Below, one piece after another: positions 37,401 to 46,928 of a DNA stretch of 64,000 bases (positions within the stretch are counted from its first letter, which is position 1; each line of letters begins with the position of its first letter). The notes under the pieces were generated by a model that had not been told where the DNA came from, ran no database searches, and was given only the letters and a program-made list of their open reading frames with translations. The position numbers and the translations under genes were made by a program. This stretch comes from Pyrinomonadaceae bacterium (GTDB lineage: Bacteria > Acidobacteriota > Blastocatellia > Pyrinomonadales > Pyrinomonadaceae): contig JANWYH010000002.1 of the NCBI GenBank assembly GCA_025054715.1, forward strand, positions 186,001 through 250,000, read 5' to 3'.

Positions 37401-39281
37401 CTATTTCATAAAATTGTCATACCATGTCTGAAAAATGAGCAAAGTCCATATTTGCTTATGGTTAGACTTCTTTCTCTCTCTATGCTCTAGTAGCAATTTC
37501 TGAACAAAATTTTCATCAAAAAGCCCTTGTTGCTTTATTTTAGCGGGACTGAGAAGATCGTCAATCAAAGGCTTTAGACTCGTGTTGATCCATTCCGCTA
37601 TCGGCATTCCGAAACCCTTTTTCCGACGATTTAAAATCTCTTCTGGTAAAGCTTTTTTCATCACTTCCTTCAAAATTCTCTTCCCTTTACCTCCCTTTAG
37701 TTTGTATTCAACTGGAAGCTTTGCAACAAACTCTGCAATTCTATGATCCAAGAAAGGAGCTCTCACTTCTAATGAAACAGCCATCGAAGCCCGATCAACC
37801 TTCGCTAAAATATCTTCAGCTAAGTAAAACTGCATATCGAGAAATTGAGCTCTTTCAACATCATCAGTAGCATCACACTCACTCAAGCTTTCCCTAGCAA
37901 GATCGTAAATATCTATTTTCACCGAATCGAATACTTCCTTCTTCAGTAACCTTTCCTGCTCTTTTGTCGAGAAAGACCCAAACCACAGATGATGACGCGC
38001 AACCATGTCGTAATCAGCTGCCATGACGAACCTTTTCGCTCTATAATCGAACGGAAGATTTTTCGCTGAAACCGGCAGGGAATTAACAAGAGGCTCGATC
38101 GCGTTTCTTCTAAAAAATCTTGGAATTTTCTCATAAATCTTCGCAACTTTATGAGCAAAATACATTGGATAACCAGCGAATATTTCATCCCCTCCATCAC
38201 CGCCAAGCGCTACTTTGACTTCTCTACGCACAAATCTAGAAAGAAGATAGGTCGGTATTAAAGAACTATCTGACAAAGGTTCGTCAAGCCACTTTCCTAC
38301 TGAAAATATAATTTCGTAGGCTTTTTCAACATTTAAAACCTCTTCATGATGCTCTGTTCCAAGATGCCTTGCAACGATTCTTGAGTAGTAAGACTCATCA
38401 AAAGAAGCTTCATTAAAGCCTATCGAGAAAGTCTTCGTCTTTTCCTTCTGGCTTGCAAAATACGCTACTGTTGAAGAATCTATGCCGCCAGAGAGTAGAA
38501 CACCTAACGGCACATCCGAAATCAATCTCATGTTAACAGACTCTTCTAGGAGTCTTCGTAATTCTTCTGAAGCTTCCCGAAAAGAAACTTTTAGTTTGGG
38601 GGAAAAAGTAAGTTTCCAGTATTTTTCAATAAAAACTTTGCCTTTATCAACTTTTAACACATGAGCAGGTGGCAACTTCCTTATACCCTCGTAAATCGAG
38701 AGAGGTGCCGGAACGTAGTCGAAAGAAAGATAATATTGCAAAGCCTTTAAGTCTAGTTTTTTGCTTACGGAAGGATGACGAAGCAAAACCTTCGGCTCAG
38801 AAGCAAAAATCAACTTTTTATCAAAAAAACCATAATAAAGAGGTTTTTCACCGAACCTATCACGAGCAATTAAAAGTTTCTTGTTGAGAGCATCCCATAA
38901 GGCGAAGGCAAACATACCGTTTAGATGCTTCACCATCTCTTCCCCGAATTCTTCGTAAAGATGAGGCAGAATTTCTGTATCTGATTTTGTTCTGAAAGAG
39001 TGTCCACGATTTTCAAGTTCCTTCCTTAGCTCTCGAAAGTTGTAAACTTCGCCATTCATCACAGCAACTACGGTCTTATTTTCGTTAAAAACAGGCTGAT
39101 CGCCTGTTTCCAGATCAATGATTGAAAGCCTTCTCATTCCGAGACAAGCTTCATCACCGAACCAAAACCCTTCAGAGTCAGGACCTCGGTGAGTCATTTC
39201 CTTGCACATTGAGCTGAGCACTTGTTTGGAACTACTCGGAGACCCTCCTTCAAAATCAAACCAACCAGCTATTCCGCACAT
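37401..39281 (-). CDS. asnB: Asparagine synthase (glutamine-hydrolysing), AsnB-like
   Basis: A 626-residue two-domain enzyme. The N-terminal class II amidotransferase begins MCGIAGWFDFEG with the nucleophilic Cys 2; RGPDSEG, AVMNGEVYNFRELR and MFAFALWD follow. The synthetase domain has GVLLSGGIDSSTVAYFA, LGGDGGDEIFAGYP, MAVSLEVRAPFLDHR and GGKGKRILKEVMK. It makes Asn from Asp, or amidates sugars or peptidoglycan precursors in envelope clusters. Nine bases upstream lies a glycosyltransferase gene, so the second is possible. AAGGA is 6 bases before ATG. Confidence 0.93.
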   Translation of the reverse strand: MCGIAGWFDFEGGSPSSSKQVLSSMCKEMTHRGPDSEGFWFGDEACLGMRRLSIIDLETGDQPVFNENKTVVAVMNGEVYNFRELRKELENRGHSFRTKSDTEILPHLYEEFGEEMVKHLNGMFAFALWDALNKKLLIARDRFGEKPLYYGFFDKKLIFASEPKVLLRHPSVSKKLDLKALQYYLSFDYVPAPLSIYEGIRKLPPAHVLKVDKGKVFIEKYWKLTFSPKLKVSFREASEELRRLLEESVNMRLISDVPLGVLLSGGIDSSTVAYFASQKEKTKTFSIGFNEASFDESYYSRIVARHLGTEHHEEVLNVEKAYEIIFSVGKWLDEPLSDSSLIPTYLLSRFVRREVKVALGGDGGDEIFAGYPMYFAHKVAKIYEKIPRFFRRNAIEPLVNSLPVSAKNLPFDYRAKRFVMAADYDMVARHHLWFGSFSTKEQERLLKKEVFDSVKIDIYDLARESLSECDATDDVERAQFLDMQFYLAEDILAKVDRASMAVSLEVRAPFLDHRIAEFVAKLPVEYKLKGGKGKRILKEVMKKALPEEILNRRKKGFGMPIAEWINTSLKPLIDDLLSPAKIKQQGLFDENFVQKLLLEHRERKKSNHKQIWTLLIFQTWYDNFMK

Positions 39282-39290
39282 TTTAAGTCC

Positions 39291-40274
39291 TTATGGAGTG
39301 CTAATTTCTTCATCAAAACCTATTTTTTCGCGAATCGAATATATTGGTTTACTTTGCGACTCATGATAAGTCCTAACTAGCATCTCAGCAAGAAGTCCCA
39401 TAAGAAAAAACTGAATAGATATAGCTAACATAACAACTGCTATTATCGGCAAAGGCGTCAGTATGAACGAAACCCCGTTGAAAAATTTCAGATAAAAAGC
39501 CCATAAACCTGCAAATAGCGATAATGCCAGTGATATTAAACCAAACGTCCCGAAAACATATAATGGCTTTGTTTGATAAGAAGCCATGAATTTTATGGTC
39601 ATCAAGTCAAAAATCACTTTGAAGGTTCTAGAAATTCCATATTTTGACCTTCCATGCTTACGAGCATGATGATTTACCACTATCTCTGTGACTTTTGCGC
39701 CAGCCCAGCTAGCGTAAATCGGTATAAAGCGATGCATCTCACCATAAAGCTTTACGTCTTTCAAGACATCTCGCCGATAAGCCTTCAAGCTACATCCGTA
39801 ATCATGCAGATAAACTCCGCTTATCCAAGAAATTATTTTGTTGGCAATCACGGAGGGCATTCTTCGCGAGAAAAGCCTATCCTTACGATTTTTCCTCCAC
39901 CCAGAAACTACGTCATAACCTTGCTCTATTTTTTCCAAAAGCTTTTCAATGTCTTCCGGATCATTTTGCAAATCAGCATCCATGGGAATCAAGATATCTC
40001 CTCTCGAAGCGTCTATACCAGCACTCATTGCAGCAGTTTGTCCATAATTTCTGCGCAAAGCTATAACCCTGACCCTCTCATCTGTTGAAGCTATCTGCCT
40101 GAGAATTCTAAGAGAACTGTCCGTAGAGCCGTCGTCAATATATATAACTTCAGCTTTTCGATTAATACGCTCTAGAACCTTCTGTATCTTTTCGTGAAGA
40201 AGCTTCAGGTTTTCTTCTTCATTATAAACCGGCAGAAAAATAGATATTTCAGGCTTGCCTTCCTCCTTTTTCAT
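39291..40274 (-). CDS. GT2 glycosyltransferase with two C-terminal membrane segments (DPM1/ArnC-like)
   Basis: The protein has 327 residues. The GT-A part has ISIFLPVYNEEENLKLLHEKI and VIYIDDGSTDSSLRIL, and the DXD-like MDADLQNDPEDIEK. A final pair of hydrophobic segments (about 235-300) is typical of polyprenyl-phosphate glucosyl/mannosyl transferases (GtrB/ArnC/DPM1). It would attach a sugar to undecaprenyl phosphate for later use in envelope glycans. The start overlaps the rseP stop as ATGA; asnB follows. Confidence 0.9.
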   Translation of the reverse strand: MKKEEGKPEISIFLPVYNEEENLKLLHEKIQKVLERINRKAEVIYIDDGSTDSSLRILRQIASTDERVRVIALRRNYGQTAAMSAGIDASRGDILIPMDADLQNDPEDIEKLLEKIEQGYDVVSGWRKNRKDRLFSRRMPSVIANKIISWISGVYLHDYGCSLKAYRRDVLKDVKLYGEMHRFIPIYASWAGAKVTEIVVNHHARKHGRSKYGISRTFKVIFDLMTIKFMASYQTKPLYVFGTFGLISLALSLFAGLWAFYLKFFNGVSFILTPLPIIAVVMLAISIQFFLMGLLAEMLVRTYHESQSKPIYSIREKIGFDEEISTP

Positions 40275-41629
40275 CTGAAGAATCGTGAGATGTCATTGAA
40301 GGTGGTAAGAAGAATGAGAAGCAAAATTATAGCCAACCCAACCATTTGAATTCTTTCCTTAACCACCATAGGCATTGTCTTTCCGAAAATGTCATAAACT
40401 TTTTCTATCCCAAGCATCATTATTTGGCCACCATCGAGAAGCGGTATAGGCAATAGATTTATCACGCCGAGATTTAAGCTGATTATTCCTAATAGCGAAA
40501 GAAGCCCCAAAAAACCAGCTGCAAACACCATCTGAACAATTATTTGAACTATTCCGATAGGTCCAGATACTGTGTCGCGGGCGGATCTTTCTCCGGTAGA
40601 AACTTGCCCGAAAGCTTTTGCAGTCATTCTCAAAATTTCTACGTTTGTCTCCCAAGCAAAAGCCATTGCCCCTAATACTCCTACAGATTCCCTTGCTCCG
40701 GAAAGAGTATTATTAAAAGCGATCCCTATGAGCCAATCGCCGTTCCTCTCTACAGCTCTGGTTTCTATTTCTAACCTTTCTCCGTTTCGGTTTACTTGAA
40801 GCTTAATTGGTCGATCTTTTAGCTCGTTAATTATTTTCTTCATCTCCTGGCGATTTCGAACAACTTTTCCGTTAACAGATACTATCCAATCTCCCACCTG
40901 CAATCCGGATTCAGCTGCTGGCATCGTCGGCTCTATTCTACCTACTACGACAGGCTCACTTCCAAAGTCAGGTTCAAAATCTAGAATGCCAGCCGTCTGG
41001 CCGGCTTCGGTAATTGCCAAAGGTTTAATGGTAAGTTCAACGATCTGACCTTCACGCTCTACAACAACAGGAATAGCCTTTCCTGGAGCCAAAAGAGCGT
41101 CTCTTTCTATTCTTCGCCAAGTTGGATTTTCAACTCCATCGAATTTGATTATCCTATCACCTACCCTCAAACCAGCCTTCTCAGCCTCACCACCAGGCTT
41201 TACAAAACCGACTATCGGGGCAGGATTTGACGGAACACCGTAAAAAAGAGCTATAAAAAACGGTATCGCAAGTGCCAAAAGTATGTTCATAAGCGGTCCG
41301 CCGATGATAACCAAAAACTTCTGCCAGCGAGGACGAAGCTCATAAAGCTCTTTCTCCGGAACATGCTCTTTCTGTGAGGCTCCTCCTTCTAAAGGTGCTG
41401 TAACTTCGTCTCCATAAAGCTTAACGTAAGCTCCCAGAGGAATTGCAGAAATGCGGTAATCGGTATGTCCTATCTTAAAACCCCAGACTCTCGGTCCAAG
41501 ACCAAAGAACGAATACGCTTCTACCCGCATTCCAAAAATTTTTGCCATTATGAAATGACCAAACTCGTGTATGTTTATAGCTACTCCTAAAACAAATATA
41601 ACTGCTAGTATTGCTATGATGACTTCCAT
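40271..41629 (-). CDS. rseP: Site-2 protease RseP, intramembrane zinc metalloprotease
   Basis: The 452-residue protein shows the metalloprotease motif INIHEFGHFIMAKIFGM near the N-terminus and the second active-site motif NLLPIPLLDGGQIMM near the end. Two PDZ domains lie between (about 135-215 and 220-300). It cleaves anti-sigma factors or remnant signal peptides in the inner membrane. The upstream gene is dxr (40 bases), an order common in bacteria, but the usual uppS and cdsA genes do not come before them here. Confidence 0.95.
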   Translation of the reverse strand: MEVIIAILAVIFVLGVAINIHEFGHFIMAKIFGMRVEAYSFFGLGPRVWGFKIGHTDYRISAIPLGAYVKLYGDEVTAPLEGGASQKEHVPEKELYELRPRWQKFLVIIGGPLMNILLALAIPFFIALFYGVPSNPAPIVGFVKPGGEAEKAGLRVGDRIIKFDGVENPTWRRIERDALLAPGKAIPVVVEREGQIVELTIKPLAITEAGQTAGILDFEPDFGSEPVVVGRIEPTMPAAESGLQVGDWIVSVNGKVVRNRQEMKKIINELKDRPIKLQVNRNGERLEIETRAVERNGDWLIGIAFNNTLSGARESVGVLGAMAFAWETNVEILRMTAKAFGQVSTGERSARDTVSGPIGIVQIIVQMVFAAGFLGLLSLLGIISLNLGVINLLPIPLLDGGQIMMLGIEKVYDIFGKTMPMVVKERIQMVGLAIILLLILLTTFNDISRFFR

Positions 41630-41668
41630 AAAATTTAACTATACACAAGTTTAAGCTTACGGGTTTTC

Positions 41669-42853
41669 TTAGTCAAATTGCTTATTCACCGAAAATCTTT
41701 CTACAAAACCTTTTGCTTCTGACCTAGCCCAAGAATCCACCGCCTTTATTGTCTCAACTCCCTTAATTTCCTCTACTTTATGCTTTTCCATAACCGACTT
41801 TATAATTTTCGGTATATCGCTGAGACGTATTTTCCGATTAAGGAAAGCTTCAACGGCTATTTCATTTGCCGCATTCAGGACAACAGGCATTGATTCACCT
41901 TTCTTTAAGGCTTCATACGCCAACAAAAGACATGGAAATTTTTCGTAATCCGGTTCTTCGAACGTTAACTTCTGGTAAAGGCGAAAATCAAACGAATTTA
42001 GACATCCCCTTCTCCTTTCAGGAAAAGTAAGCGCATATTGAATCGCATGCTTCATATCCGTCACACCTATCTGTGCAATTATCGAACCATCTATGAATTC
42101 GACCATCGAATGTATAACCGATTGAGGATGCACTATTACGGAAATTTTTTCTTGATCTAGACCGAAAAGCCAATGTGCTTCTATTACTTCTAAACCTTTA
42201 TTCATTAGAGTAGCAGAATCTATGGTGATTTTATCTCCCATTCGCCAATTCGGGTGATTGAGAGCCTCTTCAACTGTAGCACTTTCTATTTCTCTTTTTG
42301 TCTTAGTTCTAAAAGGTCCACCGGAAGCCGTTAGAATAAGTCTTTTTACCTCTGAAATTTTTTCGCCTTTCAAACATTGATGCAAAGCATTGTGTTCGCT
42401 ATCTATCGGCAAAATTGTTGCTCTACTTTTTTCAGCTGCGGACAGAATAAGTTTGCCGCCAACTACTAAAGCCTCCTTATTTGCCAAAGCAACCCGCTTA
42501 CCCAGTTCGATTGCTCTTAAGGTGGGAATAAAACCTGTAAAACCCACCGTTGCTGAAACAACTATTTCAGCTTCTTCAAAAATAGCTACCTTCGTCAATC
42601 CTTCTTCACCGAAGCATATTCTAGGATGCTTTGAAAGACCAAGTATAGAAAGTTCTCTTTCCAAGCGTTCTGCACAAGCTTCATCCTTAACCGCAACTAT
42701 CTCAGGTCTAAACCTTATTATTTGTCTAGCTAACCTTTCAATGTTACTTCCTGCAGCTAAACCGACAACCTTATAATCACCGAGAAAATCTATAACCTCA
42801 AGCGTATTACACCCTATCGAGCCTGTGGAACCTAAAATAGAGACAGCTTTCAT
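41669..42853 (-). CDS. dxr: 1-deoxy-D-xylulose 5-phosphate reductoisomerase
   Basis: A 394-residue enzyme of the MEP isoprenoid pathway. It starts VSILGSTGSIGCNTLEVIDF (NADPH site), has ALANKEALVVGGKLI, the metal/substrate region LPIDSEHNALHQCLKGE, and LTASGGPFR, NHPNWRMGDKITIDSATLMNKGLEVIEAHWLFG. All catalytic motifs appear intact. It provides isoprenyl diphosphate for undecaprenyl phosphate, a substrate of neighbours such as the GT2 enzyme. Confidence 0.97.
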   Translation of the reverse strand: MKAVSILGSTGSIGCNTLEVIDFLGDYKVVGLAAGSNIERLARQIIRFRPEIVAVKDEACAERLERELSILGLSKHPRICFGEEGLTKVAIFEEAEIVVSATVGFTGFIPTLRAIELGKRVALANKEALVVGGKLILSAAEKSRATILPIDSEHNALHQCLKGEKISEVKRLILTASGGPFRTKTKREIESATVEEALNHPNWRMGDKITIDSATLMNKGLEVIEAHWLFGLDQEKISVIVHPQSVIHSMVEFIDGSIIAQIGVTDMKHAIQYALTFPERRRGCLNSFDFRLYQKLTFEEPDYEKFPCLLLAYEALKKGESMPVVLNAANEIAVEAFLNRKIRLSDIPKIIKSVMEKHKVEEIKGVETIKAVDSWARSEAKGFVERFSVNKQFD

Positions 42854-42910
42854 AGCCTAATGCAAAAGATAACACAAGCTCGCTCTCCGAAGAAACTTCT
42901 TATACTCCGT

Positions 42911-44470
42911 TTAGCTCAAAGGAAGCTTCTGCGGTGCTTTAACCCATATATCTTCGGCAAACCACATCCCAACAATTATAAAAAGCCCCGTGAGGGCAAG
43001 ACTTAGATCTGAAGCAACATTTACAAGAAATAAAGGAATTATATTTCCAAGCAAGATCATTCCCAGCCAAAATCTCGTCTTGAACTCGCCATATAAAATC
43101 ATTTTGACCGTTGCTTCGGCATCCTTCGTTGTGTGAGAAGTCAAAAGCTCTACCGTAAGCAAAATTAGGTGGAGAACTATTGTCAAAATCGTCAGATAAA
43201 CAAGACCCTTTTTAAGGTCTTCTGCAAACTGAATAAAGTAGGAAGCCACAAGAAAAACTGCTAATCCTGCCATTATCGAATGGGTCATCATGTGAAGACC
43301 AAGCATCGGACTTTGCCAAAAATCTCTGCCCTTCGCCTGCGCAAAAAGAAACGCCGTGTAAACAGCTGAAAGCAGCGCCAACACCACCCCTATAAACTCA
43401 ACCACTTTCAAAGCGGAAAAATTTTCAAAACCAAGTAAAAAGACTGCAAGCAGAAGTGTTAAAACCCCACCAAAAGAGGTGATTATGTAGGCTCCACGGG
43501 TAAGCCATGATTTCCACTGAGGACGAAGAAGAACATACAGAAACCTGTCGGGTCTTCCCAGATCTTTTATCAACAACAACCCGGTAATCGAAATAAAAAT
43601 AAATGAAACTATTAGTCCCAAAAGTTTTAATTCTTTCGGAATGTCAATAAAGAAACCTGTTGAAAACGGAAGAAGAAATGCTCCAGCAGCAATCGCCTTC
43701 GTCAAAACGTAAGCCGAAACTTCCCATCCCCAAAGAATTCCTTTGTCGGGTGCATCATAAACGCGTCTAGCCTTACCATCAACTCCTTTTTCTTCTTTTT
43801 TTTCGTGCTTCAAGGCTGAAGAGGAAATCCTCTTTTCTACGAACTTTGCATATTTACCAACTCCATAGGCCTGACTAGACCACATGTAGTCAGCTTGCTG
43901 ATATGTTTCTGTTGGATCAAGCGATGTTCTGTCGCCGTCTATGTAGTAAAGCTTTGGTTTCGTTCCCTTTTCCGGCTTTCTTACGGAAACTGTCTCGCGC
44001 GCTAGAAGTTTCGAAATCTCCGTATTTGGATCATCCATATCGCCTGCAATGATGGCATGTTCCGGACAGACTATAACACAAGCGGGCTCAAGACCTATGT
44101 CAACTCTATGCGTGCAATAATTACACTTTGCAGCAGTGTAATTATTCGGATCAATGTAAATGGCATCGTAAGGACAAGCCTGCGTGCAAGCCTTACAGCT
44201 TATACATCTACGATTGTCAAAATCAACTATTCCATCTGAACGAGTAAATAACGCTGAAACAGGGCATATTTCCACACAAGGTGCATCGTCACAATGATTG
44301 CACCTCATTACGGAAAAAAGTCTCCGCGTATTCGGAAATTCCCCTTTTTCAACATACTTCACCCATGTTCTATTTACTCCAAGAGGAACTAAGTGTTCAG
44401 CCTTACAAGCAACCGTGCAAGCATGACAGCCTATGCATTTTCTGTTGTCTATTACGAACCCGTATTTCAT
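42911..44470 (-). CDS. Fused 4Fe-4S ferredoxin and NrfD-type membrane subunit
   Basis: The 519-residue protein joins an FeS electron-transfer subunit (residues 1-180) and an eight-helix NrfD/PsrC-like quinone-reactive membrane part (about 240-510). Four cysteine clusters are visible: CIGCHACTVAC (12-22), CNHCDDAPCVEICP, CISCKACTQACP and CNYCTHRVDIGLEPACVIVCP, as in PsrB/NrfC/HybA. This normally pairs with a molybdopterin or cytochrome catalytic subunit, but none lies beside it; dxr follows and hppA is divergent. It would pass electrons between the quinone pool and an unknown periplasmic partner. Confidence 0.88.
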   Translation of the reverse strand: MKYGFVIDNRKCIGCHACTVACKAEHLVPLGVNRTWVKYVEKGEFPNTRRLFSVMRCNHCDDAPCVEICPVSALFTRSDGIVDFDNRRCISCKACTQACPYDAIYIDPNNYTAAKCNYCTHRVDIGLEPACVIVCPEHAIIAGDMDDPNTEISKLLARETVSVRKPEKGTKPKLYYIDGDRTSLDPTETYQQADYMWSSQAYGVGKYAKFVEKRISSSALKHEKKEEKGVDGKARRVYDAPDKGILWGWEVSAYVLTKAIAAGAFLLPFSTGFFIDIPKELKLLGLIVSFIFISITGLLLIKDLGRPDRFLYVLLRPQWKSWLTRGAYIITSFGGVLTLLLAVFLLGFENFSALKVVEFIGVVLALLSAVYTAFLFAQAKGRDFWQSPMLGLHMMTHSIMAGLAVFLVASYFIQFAEDLKKGLVYLTILTIVLHLILLTVELLTSHTTKDAEATVKMILYGEFKTRFWLGMILLGNIIPLFLVNVASDLSLALTGLFIIVGMWFAEDIWVKAPQKLPLS

Positions 44471-44659
44471 AATGCTACCCGACCTTTTCTAGAAGCTTGG
44501 TGACTTAATTATATGAGAATATACTTCAGATTTCAATTCAAGGCTATAAGTATCTAAAAACTTGTTGTTCAGTGTCATTTGATTTGAAATTTTATTCTAA
44601 AATCGGCAATAATTACGCTTTCGTTTTGCAAAAATCTTAAACGGAGAGGTGTTAGAGAA

Positions 44660-46837
44660 GTGGAACTTTGGTTAGTTCTTGTTATTAGCGTGCTAGTTAT
44701 AGGCTTTGCATTGTTTCTTCTAAGAAACGTTCTAGGTCAAGACACTGGCACGGAAGAAATGCAGAAAATATCAAATGCAATCAAAGAAGGCGCAGAAGCT
44801 TTCTTGAGAAGACAGAACAAAACAATAGCGATGCTCGCCGTAATCGTTGCCGCATTGCTATTTATTTTGTATGCCTTTTTAAGGGAAAAAAGCTCCGCTG
44901 ATCCCGTTGAGCCAGTTTGGCTTGCTTTTTGGACGGTGGCTTCTTTTGTTTTCGGGGCTATCTGCTCGGCAATAGCCGGATATGTTGGAATGTGGTCATC
45001 AATTAGGGCAAACATACGCACGGCATCAGCTGCTACGAAAAGTCTAAACAAAGCCCTGCAAATAGCTTTGCGAGGCGGTGCAGTAGCAGGTCTTTTCGTT
45101 GTCGCTATGTGCATGTTGGGAATAAGCTTACTATTTTTGCTCGTAAAACAAGTAAGCGATGTTCCTGAAGACAAAATCCCTCTGATGATTGTTGGTTTTG
45201 GGTTTGGCGCTTCTTTCGTTGCACTTTTTGCTCAGCTGGGCGGAGGGATTTATACAAAAGCTGCCGATGTTGGTGCTGATTTGGTAGGAAAAGTGGAAGC
45301 TGGAATACCAGAAGACGATCCAAGAAACCCAGCCGTAATAGCCGATCTTGTCGGCGACAATGTAGGCGATTGTGCTGGCCGTGGTGCTGATCTTTTCGAG
45401 TCAACTGCCGCAGAAAACATAGGTGCTCTGATTCTAGGTGCTGCACTCTTTTCAGCAAATACTTCTCTTTTCTCGCAGTCGCAACAACTAGGTGTCATAC
45501 TCTTTCCGTTGGTCGTATCGGCGCTTTGTATGATTGCGTCAATAATTGGAGTAATGATAGTTAAAACAGACGAAAACACAGACAATCCTATGAAAGCTCT
45601 CAATCTAGGATATTACGTAACTGCAGCCTTAGGCGTTGTAATTTTTGGGGTTACATGCTATCTTCTCCTCAACACCCCAAAAGCTCCTAATGCATGGATA
45701 TTTTTCTGGGCTTGCGGCGTCATCGGGCTACTCACATCTGTTGCTTTCCTATTTATCACGAGATACTACACTGAATCAGATTATAGACCGGTTAGAGAAA
45801 TCGCAAAAGCTTCTACAACTGGACCGGCAACTAACATTATTAGCGGGATAGCTGTGGGACTTGAATGTGTAGCGATTCCCGTAGCTGTTATATCAGTAGC
45901 CCTAATATCAGCATACTACCTTGCAGAAGCTTCCGGTCTTCGTGATGCAGGTCTTTTTGGAACTGCTGTTGCAACCGTAGGCATGCTCGGAACTGCTGGA
46001 TATGTTTTGGCAATGGATACCTTCGGCCCAATAACTGACAATGCAGGCGGAATCGTGGAAATGTCAAATCAGCCTGATTCCGTCAGAGAGAAAACCGACA
46101 AGCTCGATGCTGTAGGAAACACAACAAAAGCCCTAACAAAAGGATATGCTGTAGGCTCGGCCGCACTGGCTGCTTTTTTGCTTTTCTCTGCCTATCTTGA
46201 TGAGGTAAAACACTATGGATTGTCACTTGATTCCGTCGATCTTTCAAAACCAAACGTGTTTATCTGTGCAATGCTAGGTGCAATGCTAGTTTTTCTCTTT
46301 TCTTCCCTTGCAATCCGCGCTGTCGGAAAAGCTGCCCAAGTAGTTATTGAAGATGTAAGAAATCAGTTCAAGGAAGACCCAGGAATCCTTGAAGGAAAAT
46401 CAAAGCCAAACTATGGAAGAACCGTTGACATCGTAACCCGCGGCGCTCTAAAGCAAATGATTCTTCCAGGAATTCTTGCTGTTGGGATGCCCGTTGTTGT
46501 AGGCCTGATCTTTAAATTTATATACAACTCACTTGGCGGAAGTAGTGCTTCCGGTGCAGCTACTGGAGCAGAAGGTGTTGCCGCTTTTCTTATGGTAGCA
46601 ACAATCGTCGGAATCCTGATGGCGCTCTTTTTAAACAATGGCGGTGGAGCTTGGGACAATGCTAAAAAGTCTATAGAATCTGGTGAATACGGTGGAAAGG
46701 GAAGTGACGCTCATAAAGCGGCAGTCGTTGGAGATACTGTCGGCGATCCTTTCAAGGACACAGCTGGACCAAGTCTGCATGTTCTCATAAAACTTCTCGC
46801 AACTGTCACTCTTGTTCTTGCTCCCTTTTTCATCTAG
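44660..46837 (+). CDS. hppA: Membrane-bound proton-translocating pyrophosphatase
   Basis: The 725-residue protein has about 16 membrane segments. Substrate-binding motifs [42 protein letters not shown] (in parts: [15 protein letters not shown], then [13 protein letters not shown]) and late [15 protein letters not shown] hold the Asp residues for magnesium pyrophosphate. [10 protein letters not shown] carries Lys where potassium-dependent enzymes have Ala, so this is the K+-independent, H+-pumping type. It starts at GTG 44660 with GGAGAGG upstream. The 189 bases before it, shared with the divergent FeS/NrfD gene, hold no clear consensus promoter. Confidence 0.95.
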   Translation: MELWLVLVISVLVIGFALFLLRNVLGQDTGTEEMQKISNAIKEGAEAFLRRQNKTIAMLAVIVAALLFILYAFLREKSSADPVEPVWLAFWTVASFVFGAICSAIAGYVGMWSSIRANIRTASAATKSLNKALQIALRGGAVAGLFVVAMCMLGISLLFLLVKQVSDVPEDKIPLMIVGFGFGASFVALFAQLGGGIYTKAADVGADLVGKVEAGIPEDDPRNPAVIADLVGDNVGDCAGRGADLFESTAAENIGALILGAALFSANTSLFSQSQQLGVILFPLVVSALCMIASIIGVMIVKTDENTDNPMKALNLGYYVTAALGVVIFGVTCYLLLNTPKAPNAWIFFWACGVIGLLTSVAFLFITRYYTESDYRPVREIAKASTTGPATNIISGIAVGLECVAIPVAVISVALISAYYLAEASGLRDAGLFGTAVATVGMLGTAGYVLAMDTFGPITDNAGGIVEMSNQPDSVREKTDKLDAVGNTTKALTKGYAVGSAALAAFLLFSAYLDEVKHYGLSLDSVDLSKPNVFICAMLGAMLVFLFSSLAIRAVGKAAQVVIEDVRNQFKEDPGILEGKSKPNYGRTVDIVTRGALKQMILPGILAVGMPVVVGLIFKFIYNSLGGSSASGAATGAEGVAAFLMVATIVGILMALFLNNGGGAWDNAKKSIESGEYGGKGSDAHKAAVVGDTVGDPFKDTAGPSLHVLIKLLATVTLVLAPFFI

Positions 46838-46852
46838 AAAAAAATAGAAAAA

Positions 46853-46881
46853 GAGCGGTTTCTTCGTTCGAGAAACCGCTC
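46853..46881 (-). terminator. Intrinsic terminator between dnaN and hppA
   Basis: GAGCGGTTTCT (46853-46863) pairs with AGAAACCGCTC (46871-46881) around TCGTTCG. On the minus strand it is followed by TTTTTCTATTTTTTT, a strong U-tract, so it ends dnaN. The hairpin is 16 bases past the hppA stop and may also stop plus-strand transcription weakly. Confidence 0.85.
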
Positions 46882-46928
46882 CTGAAAATACAACTTAAAT
46901 CAACCCAAAAATTTGACATACGAGCCTT

